Shown here piece by piece: positions 25,562 to 33,731 of a stretch of DNA of 64,000 nucleotides (within the stretch, counting starts at the first letter, position 1; each line of letters opens with the position of its first letter). Source of the stretch: Brevundimonas sp. Leaf363 (lineage in GTDB: Bacteria; Pseudomonadota; Alphaproteobacteria; Caulobacterales; Caulobacteraceae); assembly GCF_001424025.1 (NCBI RefSeq), contig NZ_LMPZ01000002.1, positions 356,714-420,713 of the forward strand. Direction: 5' to 3'. The notes beneath the pieces were generated by a model. It saw nothing but the letters and a program-made list of their open reading frames with translations, had not been told where the DNA came from and searched no databases. Made by a program: the position numbers and the translations under genes.

Positions 25562-25930
25562 CTGTCCGACTTCACCCCCATCCACGAGGCGCTGACGGTC
25601 TTCGTGCGCGGCCTGCGGCTCGACGCCGGCATCGGCGTCTACGCGCACGAGCAGGGCCGCCTGCAGCCGCTGATCGTCGATGTCACCCTGACCCTGAGCG
25701 CCGGGCCGGTCGAAGAGCTGGGCGACACGGTCAACTATGAGCGGGTCGCCGAGGCGGCGCGCGGCCTGGTCGACGCGGGTCATATCGAGCTGGTCGAGAC
25801 CCTGGCCGAACGGCTGGCTATCGCCTGTCTGAACCTGCCCCGCGTCCAGCGGGCGGCGGTGCGGATCGAGAAGCCGGAGGCGCTGGCGGGGGCCGATGCG
25901 GCCGGGTGCGAGGTCGTCCTCGCACGCTGA
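25562..25930 (+). CDS. folB: Dihydroneopterin aldolase
   Basis: A 122-residue FolB, which cleaves dihydroneopterin to 6-hydroxymethyl-dihydropterin in folate synthesis. It shows the family strands FVRGLRLDAGIGVYAHE, then VNYERVAE and LVETLAERLA (with the catalytic-site Glu) and the C-terminal VRIEKPEAL. The family needs the TVFVRGL strand at the start, but no ATG or GTG lies upstream in frame. CTG at 25562 gives SDFTPIHEALTVF and a normal length, with GGAG 8 bases before it. The first in-frame GTG (25604) would cut the first strand, so a rare CTG start is favoured. Confidence 0.85.
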   Translation: MSDFTPIHEALTVFVRGLRLDAGIGVYAHEQGRLQPLIVDVTLTLSAGPVEELGDTVNYERVAEAARGLVDAGHIELVETLAERLAIACLNLPRVQRAAVRIEKPEALAGADAAGCEVVLAR

Positions 25931-26032
25931 CCTGACGTCCTGGCGAGCGTCAGCGGTTGCGCCCCGGTCGCCGCCCGGCCATTGTCAGGCTGAACACGAG
26001 CCGCCGGACAACGGCGGCGGGCGGAGACACCG

Positions 26033-26737
26033 ATGGCCGGACCCGGCGATCCCGACGAGCCGAAATCCACGCTGGCTCACGACCCCGACGATCTGGTCGG
26101 TTTCGCCTCGCCCGCGCACCTGACCGGCCGCGCCCGCGCGCCCGAGCCGGCTCCTGAGCCGGAGCCCGAGCCCGTGGTGAAGGCGGTGGAGCCGAACCCC
26201 GAACCCGAGCCGACCCCGGCGCCGGCGACCGAATCGATGGCCCGCACCGAAGAGCCTTTGGTGGTCGAGGCGCACGAGCCGGCGCCCGTCGCCGCTGCGC
26301 CGATTATGCCCCCGCCCCCGCCGCGCATCGAGCGGGCGGCTTTGCCGGAACGCACCCGCGCGGCGCCGGCCCCGCCCGTCGCCCGGCTTGCAGTCTCCGC
26401 GCCGGCCGTTGCCGCGCCGATGAGCCTTTACGCCGTCTACGCCCTGATCCTGTTCGCCGTCCCGACCCTGGGGGCCTCGGCGGCGCTGGCGTTGCTGGCG
26501 GTGACCGGCCGCGAGGGGCCGAGCGATGCGGTGGCCGGCAGCCACTTCATCTTCCAGCAGCGCACCCTGTGGACCGGCGCCGTGGTGGCCCTGCTGGGGG
26601 TCATCCTGATCGTGATCAACGTGGGCGTCTTCGTCCTGTTCGTCGTGGCCTTGTGGCTGATGGCGCGCGGCGTCTGGGGCGTGCTGAGGCTAAAGGCCGG
26701 GCAACCGATTCCCAATCCGCGCGGTTGGTTGTTCTGA
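26033..26737 (+). CDS. Hypothetical membrane protein with Pro/Glu-rich cytoplasmic arm
   Basis: A 234-residue protein. Residues 1-125 are disordered in style, with PEPEPEP and AAPIMPPPPP repeats. The last 110 residues carry about three helices (YAVYALILFAVPTLGASAAL and LLGVILIVINVGVFVLFVVALW), with SHFIFQQRTLW between them. That connecting motif resembles the R-x-H-x-x-x-Q element of DUF4870-like proteins, such as the gene immediately downstream (10 bp away). The two may be diverged copies and are probably one operon. Function is unknown. Confidence 0.7.
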   Translation: MAGPGDPDEPKSTLAHDPDDLVGFASPAHLTGRARAPEPAPEPEPEPVVKAVEPNPEPEPTPAPATESMARTEEPLVVEAHEPAPVAAAPIMPPPPPRIERAALPERTRAAPAPPVARLAVSAPAVAAPMSLYAVYALILFAVPTLGASAALALLAVTGREGPSDAVAGSHFIFQQRTLWTGAVVALLGVILIVINVGVFVLFVVALWLMARGVWGVLRLKAGQPIPNPRGWLF

Positions 26738-26747
26738 AGGAGCCAAG

Positions 26748-27146
26748 ATGACCGACCTGCCGCCGACCGATCAGCCCCGCCTGGAAGCGGGTCATCCCTC
26801 CGAGGGCAAGGTGGCCGCCGCTGCGGCGTGGGGCCTCTACATCCTGTCGATCCCCAGCGCGAACATCCTGGTGCTCGTCGGCCTGGTCGTCGCCTACGCC
26901 GCGCGCGGCAGCGCCACGGGCGTGGCGCGTCAGCACATCGAGGCCCAGATCGCCCTGTTCTGGTCGGTCTTCTGGTGGACGATCGGCCTGTGGATCCTGG
27001 TGGTCATCAGCGGGTTCGCCTCCATCCTCCTGATCGGCATTCCCTTCCTGCTGGTGTTCCTGCTGCTGCTGCTGGTCCTGCACATCTGGTTCACGGTGAA
27101 GAGCATCATCGGCCTGCTGCACCTGCTGAGCGACAGGCCGGCGTAG
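26748..27146 (+). CDS. DUF4870-like membrane protein
   Basis: A 132-residue protein with three hydrophobic helices after a short polar N-terminus. ARQHIEAQIALFWSVFWW matches the H-x3-Q motif and following helix of small Tic20/DUF4870-like membrane proteins. It is preceded by GAAGGAGCCAAG and by the related 26033-26737 gene. No role is known. Confidence 0.72.
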   Translation: MTDLPPTDQPRLEAGHPSEGKVAAAAAWGLYILSIPSANILVLVGLVVAYAARGSATGVARQHIEAQIALFWSVFWWTIGLWILVVISGFASILLIGIPFLLVFLLLLLVLHIWFTVKSIIGLLHLLSDRPA

Positions 27147-27195
27147 CGGAACCGGCGTGCGTCGCAGCGGGTTCGGTCGGCTCAAGGAGAGCGAC

Positions 27196-27483
27196 ATGAC
27201 CGACTTCAGCGACAACACCGCCGAGCAGCGTTTCGAGCAGGATTTCGAGGGGCCGGACGGCGGGACCCACTCCGTCTGGGCCGATTACGCCGCCCACGGC
27301 GAGACCCGCACGATCCTTCACGTCGAAGCCGATGCCGCGCTGCGTGGCGGCGGCGCGGCGAGCAGGTTCATGCAATCCTTGGCCGAGCACGCCCGCGCCG
27401 AGGGACTGAAGCTGGCCCCGCGCTGCGGCTACGCCGTCGCATGGCACAAGCGTCACAAGGATTTCGACGACGTACTGGCCTGA
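27196..27483 (+). CDS. Short GNAT-like N-acetyltransferase (YjdJ type)
   Basis: A 95-residue minimal acetyltransferase domain of the kind found in YjdJ and human NATD1. The family core is present: GETRTILHVEADAALRGGG (strand then CoA loop), AASRFMQSLAEHARAEGLK, and PRCGYAVAWHKRH with the conserved Cys. The ATG at 27196 has AAGGAG 8 bases upstream; the longer frame lacks support. A terminator-like stem follows directly. Confidence 0.82.
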   Translation: MTDFSDNTAEQRFEQDFEGPDGGTHSVWADYAAHGETRTILHVEADAALRGGGAASRFMQSLAEHARAEGLKLAPRCGYAVAWHKRHKDFDDVLA

Positions 27484-27512
27484 AAATCCTCCCCCCGGTG
27501 GAGGGAGGATTT
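27484..27512. terminator. Bidirectional terminator-like stem-loop
   Basis: AAATCCTCC (27484-27492) and GGAGGATTT (27504-27512) pair perfectly, flanked by A and T runs that give a short U tract on either strand. It lies between two convergent genes and fits an intrinsic bidirectional terminator. Confidence 0.8.
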
Positions 27513-27520
27513 GGCCCGCC

Positions 27521-28525
27521 TCACCCGCCGGGATAGCCGCCGATGATCGGCAGCACCTCGCCGGTGATGAAGCTCGACATCTGCGGCGACGCCAGGAAGA
27601 CATAGGCCGGCGCGATCTCTTCGGGTTGCGCCGGCCGCTTCATCACTGTCTGCGCACCGAATTCGGACACGCTCTCGGCGTCCTTGTCGGCCGGGTTCAG
27701 CGGGGTCCAGACCGGGCCGGGCGCCACGACATTCACGCGGATGCCGCGCGGCGCCAGGTGGGTGCCCAGGGACCGGGCGAAGGCGTGGATGCCGCCCTTG
27801 GTGAGCGAATAATCAAGCAGGTCCTTGTTGCCCTGCAGCCCCGTGATCGAGCCGGTCATGACGATGGCAGCGCCGGACTTCAAGTGCGGGACCGCCGCCT
27901 TCACCAGGTTGAAATAGCCGTAGAGATTGGTTTTCAGCGTCCGGTCGAAATGCTCGAACGTCAGGTCTTCCAGCGCCTTCACATGCTCCTGGAAGGCGGC
28001 GTTGGGCACCACGACATCCAGACGGCCGAAGGCCTTCAGGGTCTCGGCGACCGCCATCTCGCTGAAGGCGGGGTCGGAGACATCGCCCTGCAGGATGATA
28101 CAGCGCCGCCCTTCCGCCTCGATGGCCCGCTTGGCGTCCTCGGCGTCGCCGGCCTCGTCCAGATGGCAGATGGCGACGTCGGCGCCTTCGCGTGCAAACA
28201 ACACCGCGACCGACCGGCCGATCCCTGAATCGCCTCCGGTGATCAGGGCCGCGAAGCCCTCCAGCTTTCCTGATCCCTTCCAGAAGGGCGCGTCATACAT
28301 GGGCGCGGGGTCCAGCATGGCCTCGTCGCCCGGTTTAATCTGGTGCTGCTTGGGAAAGGGCGGCTCGGGATATTTGCGAGCGCCTGCCTGCACCGCGCCC
28401 TCCACCCTGTCACCTGCCTTGGCCTCGTCGTGCTTGGTCTGGGCGTCCTTGGCGTCAATCGCCTTCTGGATCGAACGCTCCTGGGTCGCGATGTCCTCGG
28501 CGCGCTTGACGGTGAGATCGTCCAT
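27521..28525 (-). CDS. Stress-type SDR oxidoreductase (YghA/YdaD-like)
   Basis: A 334-residue short-chain dehydrogenase with a roughly 85-residue N-terminal extension containing KYPEPPFPKQHQIKPGDEA, a hallmark of the YghA/YdaD group. The Rossmann motif is TGGDSGIGR, then PNAAFQ, GSITG and the catalytic Y-S-L-T-K. These proteins are often starvation- or stress-induced. A close match to an EcfG general-stress promoter stands 30 bp before the ATG (28523-28525), which has AAGGAG. The next upstream ATG would put the promoter inside the gene. The substrate is not known. Confidence 0.9.
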   Translation of the reverse strand: MDDLTVKRAEDIATQERSIQKAIDAKDAQTKHDEAKAGDRVEGAVQAGARKYPEPPFPKQHQIKPGDEAMLDPAPMYDAPFWKGSGKLEGFAALITGGDSGIGRSVAVLFAREGADVAICHLDEAGDAEDAKRAIEAEGRRCIILQGDVSDPAFSEMAVAETLKAFGRLDVVVPNAAFQEHVKALEDLTFEHFDRTLKTNLYGYFNLVKAAVPHLKSGAAIVMTGSITGLQGNKDLLDYSLTKGGIHAFARSLGTHLAPRGIRVNVVAPGPVWTPLNPADKDAESVSEFGAQTVMKRPAQPEEIAPAYVFLASPQMSSFITGEVLPIIGGYPGG

Positions 28526-28554
28526 GGGAAGCTCCTTGCTCGGGTGGCCTTTTG

Positions 28555-28579
28555 AACCGACCACCTCCACAGGGGTTCC
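28555..28579 (-). promoter_or_regulatory. EcfG (general stress sigma factor)-like promoter
   Basis: On the minus strand GGAAC (28579-28575) is followed after 16 bases by GGTT (28558-28555). The alphaproteobacterial EcfG/SigT consensus is GGAAC-N16/17-CGTT, so only one base differs. It lies upstream of the stress-type SDR gene in the correct orientation. Confidence 0.6.
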
Positions 28580-28602
28580 GAGAAGGTTCACGGAGCGGCG
28601 AT

Positions 28603-29259
28603 ATGGACGGCATCGACTGGGCAGGGCTGGCGAACGGCGCGGGCGCCGCGGCGCAGCCGTTTCAGGTCTGGGTGCTACCCGTTCTGCTGGGGCTGGGACT
28701 GGCGTCTGCCACGGGCTTCCGTACCTTCCTTCCGCTGTTGATGCTGGCGGTCGCCGCTCGCTTCGAACTGTTCGGCGTCCAGTTGAACGACCATTTCGCC
28801 TGGCTGGGTTCGCTCTCGGCCATCGGGGCGCTGGGCCTTGCGGCGACAGCCGAGTTTCTGGGCGACAAGATCCCCGTCGTGGATCATGCGCTGAACGCCA
28901 TCGGCTGGGTCACGCGACCTCTTGCGGCGGCGCTGGCCGCCGGCGGCATGTTCTGGGCGCTGGATCCGACCGCGGCGGCGATCGCGGGCGTGATCGTCGG
29001 GGCGCCCACAGCGCTGCTTTTCACCGGCGCTCAAGGGGGCGCGCGTCTGACCTCGACGGCGACGACCGGCGGCGTCTTCAATCCGGTCGTATCGTTCATC
29101 GAGGACGCGCTGGCGGTCGGGATGGTGATCCTGACCTTCCTCGCGCCCATTCTAGTGCCGATCCTGCTGATCGGACTGCTGGTGCTGATCTACCGCCTGG
29201 GCCGTAGCATCCAGCGGGCGAGAGCCCGGCTGGTCGGCGAGCGACCCGATCTGGTCTGA
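28603..29259 (+). CDS. DUF4126 membrane protein
   Basis: A 218-residue protein with about six hydrophobic helices. It has the DUF4126 elements GLGLASATGFRTFLPLLML, AEFLGDKIPVVDHALNAIG and LTSTATTGGVFNPVVS. The family is of unknown function. ATG at 28603 is chosen because upstream codons overlap the promoter region shared with the divergent SDR gene. Confidence 0.85.
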   Translation: MDGIDWAGLANGAGAAAQPFQVWVLPVLLGLGLASATGFRTFLPLLMLAVAARFELFGVQLNDHFAWLGSLSAIGALGLAATAEFLGDKIPVVDHALNAIGWVTRPLAAALAAGGMFWALDPTAAAIAGVIVGAPTALLFTGAQGGARLTSTATTGGVFNPVVSFIEDALAVGMVILTFLAPILVPILLIGLLVLIYRLGRSIQRARARLVGERPDLV

Positions 29260-29266
29260 TCGCGGT

Positions 29267-29581
29267 TTAAAGCGTCCGCTGAACGATGACGCGGATGGTC
29301 TCGGCCTTGGACGGCAGATCCGCGACCAGGCGGGACGCGATCTCGCGCGCCCCGACGGGATAGGCGTCGCCGCCTTCGGCGATGGCCTTGGCCTTGGACG
29401 CAGCGTCGAGCAGGACGCGCTCCAGCGCCTCGACCTCCTCCAGCGCCAGGGCCTTGGCCTCCATCTGCAGGCGCTTGACCCGTTCCGCCGTGTTCTCGGG
29501 CGCGCGCATCAGGTCGTAAATCTCGGCGTCGCCGACGACCCGCAGCTGCGGAGGTGACTTGGTCTTGATAGGTTTGGCCAT
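29267..29581 (-). CDS. Conserved-looking hypothetical protein
   Basis: A 104-residue, highly helical, charged protein starting MAKPIKTKSPPQLRVVGDAE and containing RVKRLQMEAKALALEEVEALE, which would form a coiled coil. The sequence has no cysteine and no membrane segment. The ATG at 29579-29581 is preferred to a longer frame whose first 23 residues look non-coding. No family recognised. It converges on the DUF4126 gene with 7 bp between stops. Confidence 0.65.
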   Translation of the reverse strand: MAKPIKTKSPPQLRVVGDAEIYDLMRAPENTAERVKRLQMEAKALALEEVEALERVLLDAASKAKAIAEGGDAYPVGAREIASRLVADLPSKAETIRVIVQRTL

Positions 29582-29713
29582 CGGTACGCTCCCGTTCAAT
29601 CTGGCCAATGCAGGAATCAGCGACACCGTTCCGCCGGTTCTCAGCTTCACCTTAAGTGTTGCGTTCGCGCATCAGGCGATTGACGCGCGGGGGCGGGCAG
29701 GGGACGACAGGGT

Positions 29714-30523
29714 ATGGCCTCCGGTCTCGTCCTGCCCCTGATCGTCTGCGGTTTTCCACGCTCCGGCACCCTGACCTGCGCCCAGGCCCTGAGCCTCTCG
29801 CCGGTGGTCGAGCTTCAGGGCGAGATGGCCCTGCCGGACCAGACCCTCGACTATCTGGCGGCGTTGAAGGCGTGGCACGACGGGCAGGGCGCGCGCAGCG
29901 CGCTGTGGCGAGACCGGTCCTATGAGGTGATGTTCGACGCCTTCGCCGGGGCGGCGCCGGGGCGACGGATCGTGCGGCCGGGCGCGACCTATCGCGGGCA
30001 CAAGACGCCCCGTCACGAACGCTATTTCGACCGCTACGAGGCGCTGTTCGACAAGGCCGAGGCGCCCGCGCGCTACGTTTACTGCCTGCGCAATCCGTGG
30101 GCCGTATGGCGGTCGCTGAAGATCATGCCTTGGAACAGTTTCCGCACGGTCGGCGCCTTCGTCGAGGCGTGGGGACGATCGGTGGAGACGTTCGAGCGGA
30201 TGCAGGAGACGGCGCCGGGACGGGTGCTGCTTTTCGACCTGGACGCCTTCGTCGCGGCTCCGGACGCCGAGACCTTCCTGGACGAGGCCCTGTTTCGGCC
30301 GTTGGGCCTCGATCCGGCGTCATTCCTCAAGCCTGTCTCCAGCCTGGCCAACAACAACGCCGCGACCGTGAAGGCGGGCCGCGCGCCTCCTCCGCTGTTC
30401 CGGGACGAGATCGACCGGATCGGCAGCGATGCGAAGAGCCGGCGATGGGTGGAGGCCTATTTCGCCGACGTGGTCCCGGCGGAAGGGCCGACGCGAGGGT
30501 GGCTGGAGCGGGTGCGGGGCTGA
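29714..30523 (+). CDS. Sulfotransferase family protein
   Basis: A 269-residue P-loop protein. The 5'-phosphosulfate loop is VCGFPRSGTLTCAQAL near residue 11 and the 3'-phosphate-binding strand is YVYCLRNPWAVWRS near residue 120, both as in PAPS-dependent sulfotransferases. A transferred sulfate would go to a sugar, lipid or small molecule. A palindromic repeat begins directly at its stop codon. The acceptor cannot be predicted. Confidence 0.82.
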   Translation: MASGLVLPLIVCGFPRSGTLTCAQALSLSPVVELQGEMALPDQTLDYLAALKAWHDGQGARSALWRDRSYEVMFDAFAGAAPGRRIVRPGATYRGHKTPRHERYFDRYEALFDKAEAPARYVYCLRNPWAVWRSLKIMPWNSFRTVGAFVEAWGRSVETFERMQETAPGRVLLFDLDAFVAAPDAETFLDEALFRPLGLDPASFLKPVSSLANNNAATVKAGRAPPPLFRDEIDRIGSDAKSRRWVEAYFADVVPAEGPTRGWLERVRG

Positions 30524-30685
30524 AAGATCCTGCACCGTGCAGCGCAGCGAAACGGGGGAGGGGGACCACGCAGTGGTGGAGGGGGCGAATGCTGGGTCGA
30601 AGACCAGCAGCAGACGGCGTGGATGCCTCCGCCCCCTCCACCGCAAGCGGTCCCCCTCCACCGCCCAAGAGCGGTGGAGGATCTT
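30524..30685. repeat. Palindromic intergenic element, family B
   Basis: Ends AAGATCC and GGATCTT are inverted repeats, and inside them GGGGGACC..TGGTGGAGGGGGCG faces CGCCCCCTCCACC..GGTCCCCC. It fills the gap between the convergent sulfotransferase and nagA genes and includes the last stop-codon bases of nagA. The shorter stem at 55650-55675 shares the GGTGGAGGGGG motif. It may terminate both transcripts. Confidence 0.85.
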
Positions 30686-31811
30686 AGGAAGCCCGCCCCG
30701 CAATCCAAGACCGGCGCACGCTGAGGTCGCTGTTCAGCTCGACCAGATCGGCCCGTAGTCCCGGCGCGATGCGGCCGGTCTGTGCTTCCAGGCCCAGGAA
30801 GGCGGCGGGGCTGGCGCTGGCCATCTCGACCGCCTGCGGCAGGGTCAGGTTCAGCCAGGCGACGGCGTTGCGCACCGCGCCGGCCATGTCGAGGTCCGAG
30901 CCGGCCAGCGAGCCGTCCGGCAGGCGCGCCTGACCGTCCGCGACCGTGACCCGGCGGCCCTGCAGCATGAAGTGGTCCTCCGGCGAGCCCACGCCCGGCA
31001 TGGCGTCGGTCACCAGCATGAAGCGGTCGTGCGGGCGGCAGGCCAGGGCGATGCGCAGCACCGCCGGATCGACGTGCCAGCCATCGGGAATGATGCCGCA
31101 CCAGGCGTCCTGGTTCTCAAGCGCGGCGCCCACCGCGCCCGGTGCGCGGCTGGTCATCGGCGACATGGCGTTGAACAGATGGGTGACGCCGGTCACGCCG
31201 TTCGAGAAGGCGGCCTTCAGCGTCTCATAGTCGGCGTCGGTATGGCCCGCGCAGATGCGCACGCCGCGTGCGGCCAGGGCGCGGGTCATCTCGGGCGTCG
31301 TGGTTTCAGGCGCCAGGGTGACCAGGGTGCGGCCGTGACGGGCGCTCGACAGCACTCCCAGCGCAGCATCGTCCAGCCGGCGGATCTTTGTCGCGTCATG
31401 AACGCCGCGCCGGTCCATGTTCAGGAACGGCCCCTCGATGTGGACGCCGAGAATACCGGGCACGCCCGCCTTGATGGCGGCGTCGGTGGCCGCGATGGCG
31501 GCGGCGATGACGTCTAGGTCATCGCTGATCAGCGTCGGAAGCAGGCCGGTGGTGCCGAAGCGGCGGTGGGCGGCGGCGATGGTCGCCACCGTCTCGACGC
31601 TGGGGTCGTCGTTGAACAACACCCCGCCGCCGCCGTTGACCTGAACGTCGATATAGCCGGGCGCGAGGACGCGGCCCTCGAGGTCATAGACCTCGGCGTC
31701 CAATGGCGGGGCGTTGGTGACGGCGGCGATGCGGTCGCCGTCCAGCACGACGCTGAGCCCCTCGCGCAGCTCGCCATCGACGACGATTCGACCGTTGACC
31801 AGCGCCTGCAT
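30684..31811 (-). CDS. nagA: N-acetylglucosamine-6-phosphate deacetylase
   Basis: A 375-residue amidohydrolase that removes acetate from GlcNAc-6-phosphate. Visible elements are PGYIDVQVNGGGGVLFND, GVHIEGPFLNMDRRGVHD (catalytic-site Glu and His), CAGHTDADY, GVTHLFNAMSPM and LVTDAMPG with the catalytic Asp. Its ATG overlaps the SIS gene stop by one base (TGATG at 31811). It is the last gene of the gntR-SIS-nagA operon, followed by the family B repeat. Confidence 0.96.
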   Translation of the reverse strand: MQALVNGRIVVDGELREGLSVVLDGDRIAAVTNAPPLDAEVYDLEGRVLAPGYIDVQVNGGGGVLFNDDPSVETVATIAAAHRRFGTTGLLPTLISDDLDVIAAAIAATDAAIKAGVPGILGVHIEGPFLNMDRRGVHDATKIRRLDDAALGVLSSARHGRTLVTLAPETTTPEMTRALAARGVRICAGHTDADYETLKAAFSNGVTGVTHLFNAMSPMTSRAPGAVGAALENQDAWCGIIPDGWHVDPAVLRIALACRPHDRFMLVTDAMPGVGSPEDHFMLQGRRVTVADGQARLPDGSLAGSDLDMAGAVRNAVAWLNLTLPQAVEMASASPAAFLGLEAQTGRIAPGLRADLVELNSDLSVRRSWIAGRAS

Positions 31812-32845
31812 CAGACGGTCTCCGTCACCTTGTTCAGGTGCGGCGGCCGGTCGGGATCATAACCGCGCGCGACCGACAGCAACGCCGCCATGCGGTAGAA
31901 GCTCTGCACCAGCAGCACCGGCTCAATCGCCGGGTGCGCCTTGACCGCCGGCAGGGCGATGGGGCCAGCGACCGGCTTCCCAGGGCCCGCCAGCAGCACC
32001 TGCCCGCCGCGTTCGGCGAAGCTCTGGGCCAGGGTTTCGATGTCGTCCCAGGTCTCATCCGACTGGCCGAACATCAGGACTGGGAAGCCCTTGCCGACCA
32101 GGGCCATCGGGCCGTGGCGCACCTCGGCCGCGCTGAAGGCCTCGGCGTGCAGGCCGCACGTCTCCTTGAACTTCAGCGCCGCCTCACGGACCACGCCGAA
32201 GCCCAGGCCGCGTCCGACGACATAGAGGTGCTGCGCCGCCTCCAGAACGGGCAGGGCGGGCGACCAGTCCTGGTCCCACGCCTGCCGCATCTGGCCGGGC
32301 AGGGCGTCCAGCGCGGCGGTCAGCTCGGCGTCCCCGCGCCAGGCGGCGACCAGCTGCAGGATGGCGGTCAGGCTGGCGATGAAGGTCTTGGTGGCGGCGA
32401 CCGACTTTTCCGACCCGGCGCGCAGCGGCAGGACGGCGTCGGCCGCCTTGGCGAGCGGCGAATCCTCGACATTGACCAGGGCGATGACGAAGGCGCCGCC
32501 CTCGCGCGCCGCCTGCACCGAAGCGACCAGATCGGGGCTCTTGCCCGACTGCGAAATGGCCAAGCACAGCGCGCCCTTCAGGTGCGGGGTGCGGTCATAG
32601 ACGCTCGACACCGACAGGGCGGCCGGGCTGACCATCAGACCGGTGCGCGTCTCGATCAGATAGCGGGCGAAGACCCCTGCGTTGTCCGAACTGCCGCGCC
32701 CGGAGATCAACACGGCCGACGGCGGCTGGCGGCGCAGACGTTCACCCAGTTCCGCGCACAGCTCGCGGTTGGCGGCCAGCTGGGCCTGGACCACATCGGC
32801 GGCCGAGGCGGCCTCCTGGAACATCAGGGTGTCTTCAGCGCGCAT
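31811..32845 (-). CDS. SIS-domain glucosamine-6-phosphate deaminase/isomerase (NagB-II type)
   Basis: A 344-residue protein with two SIS domains, similar to the isomerase half of GlmS without its glutaminase domain. Motifs include ISGRGSSDNAG, AISQSGKSPD (phosphosugar-binding Ser/Thr loop), SEKSVAATKTF, and KFKETCGLHAEAFSAAEVRHGP. By context it would convert glucosamine-6-phosphate to fructose-6-phosphate plus ammonia, replacing classical NagB, which is absent here. The first ATG (32843-32845) overlaps gntR by 11 bases; an alternative start at 32824 is possible. Confidence 0.9.
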   Translation of the reverse strand: MRAEDTLMFQEAASAADVVQAQLAANRELCAELGERLRRQPPSAVLISGRGSSDNAGVFARYLIETRTGLMVSPAALSVSSVYDRTPHLKGALCLAISQSGKSPDLVASVQAAREGGAFVIALVNVEDSPLAKAADAVLPLRAGSEKSVAATKTFIASLTAILQLVAAWRGDAELTAALDALPGQMRQAWDQDWSPALPVLEAAQHLYVVGRGLGFGVVREAALKFKETCGLHAEAFSAAEVRHGPMALVGKGFPVLMFGQSDETWDDIETLAQSFAERGGQVLLAGPGKPVAGPIALPAVKAHPAIEPVLLVQSFYRMAALLSVARGYDPDRPPHLNKVTETV

Positions 32846-33587
32846 CGGCGGGGCTTTCGGAGAGTTCGGCGATGAAATCGTAGGCGTCGCCCCGGTACCA
32901 GGAGCGGGTCAGCTCGACGGCCTGGCCGGTCGAATCGAAGCCGCGGCGTTCGATCAGCAGGCCGGGAGCGCCGACGGTGGTCTGCATCCGCGCGGCCTGG
33001 TCCTCGGTGAAGGCGACGGCGCGCAGGCGCTGCAGGGCGCGCATGGGGCGCCGACCGGCGGCCTCCAGCGCGGCGTAGAGCGATGTCTCGACCGCCTCCA
33101 TCGACGGCAGGCAGGCCGCCGGGATCAGGGCGTGTTCCAGCGCCATCGGCGTCTGGTCGGCATAGCGGATGCGCTGGAACCGATAGACGCCGACGCCGGG
33201 GCTGAGGTTCAGCATCAGCGATTCCTCAGGCGTCGCCGGTCCCTGGGCGCGGCTGATCCAGACGCTGGAGGGCGTCCAGCCGCGCGCCGCCATGTCCTCG
33301 GAGAAGGAGGTCAGGCGCGAGAAGCTTTTCTCCACCCGCCCGGCGACGAATGTGCCGGCGCCCTGGCGGCGGGTCAGCAGTCCGTCGGCGACCAGGCCGT
33401 CCAGCGCTTTGCGCACCGTGATCCGAGACACGTCCAGCGCCGAGGCGAGGTCGCGTTCGGGCGGCAGGGCGTCGTGCGCCGACAAGGCGTTTCGAACGAT
33501 GGCGTCGCGCACGGCCTCGCGCAGCTGATGATACAGCGGCGCCGGCTGGGCCGGGTCGAGCGGACCGATGATGTCGGCGAATGACAT
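32835..33587 (-). CDS. nagR: GntR/HutC-family regulator of GlcNAc use
   Basis: A 250-residue regulator with an N-terminal winged helix (PLYHQLREAVRDAIVRNAL, LPPERDLASALDVSRITVRKAL, RRQGAGTFV) and a C-terminal UTRA effector domain (RRFQRIRY-like region, here YRFQRIRYADQTPMALEHALIP). UTRA proteins bind phosphosugars, and this one heads the SIS-nagA operon and faces the hexosaminidase/PTS operon. It is therefore the likely repressor of both, released by GlcN6P or GlcNAc6P. The ATG at 33585-33587 is chosen over a frame start lying in the operator region. The symbol is by context. Confidence 0.88.
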   Translation of the reverse strand: MSFADIIGPLDPAQPAPLYHQLREAVRDAIVRNALSAHDALPPERDLASALDVSRITVRKALDGLVADGLLTRRQGAGTFVAGRVEKSFSRLTSFSEDMAARGWTPSSVWISRAQGPATPEESLMLNLSPGVGVYRFQRIRYADQTPMALEHALIPAACLPSMEAVETSLYAALEAAGRRPMRALQRLRAVAFTEDQAARMQTTVGAPGLLIERRGFDSTGQAVELTRSWYRGDAYDFIAELSESPADAR

Positions 33588-33623
33588 GGCGTCATTAGAC
33601 CGCGTTCGATAGGTCCAATCAAG

Positions 33624-33642
33624 TACCAATCTGAAAATGGTA
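33624..33642. promoter_or_regulatory. Candidate GntR/NagR operator in the divergent promoter region
   Basis: TACCA (33624-33628) and TGGTA (33638-33642) form an inverted repeat with a 9-bp AT-rich spacer. It lies 37 bp before the gntR start, in the 144-bp region shared with the divergent hexosaminidase operon. HutC-type GntR proteins often bind TGGT..ACCA-like sites. A further GGAC-N8-GTCC lies at about 33704-33719. Confidence 0.4.
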
Positions 33643-33731
33643 TGCGTCTTGGGCTTGTCACGCGCTTGAAACGATGGAAGGTTGGCTTCAACGGTCAGGT
33701 TTGGACTGGCATTGGTCCTAGGGAGGGGCGG

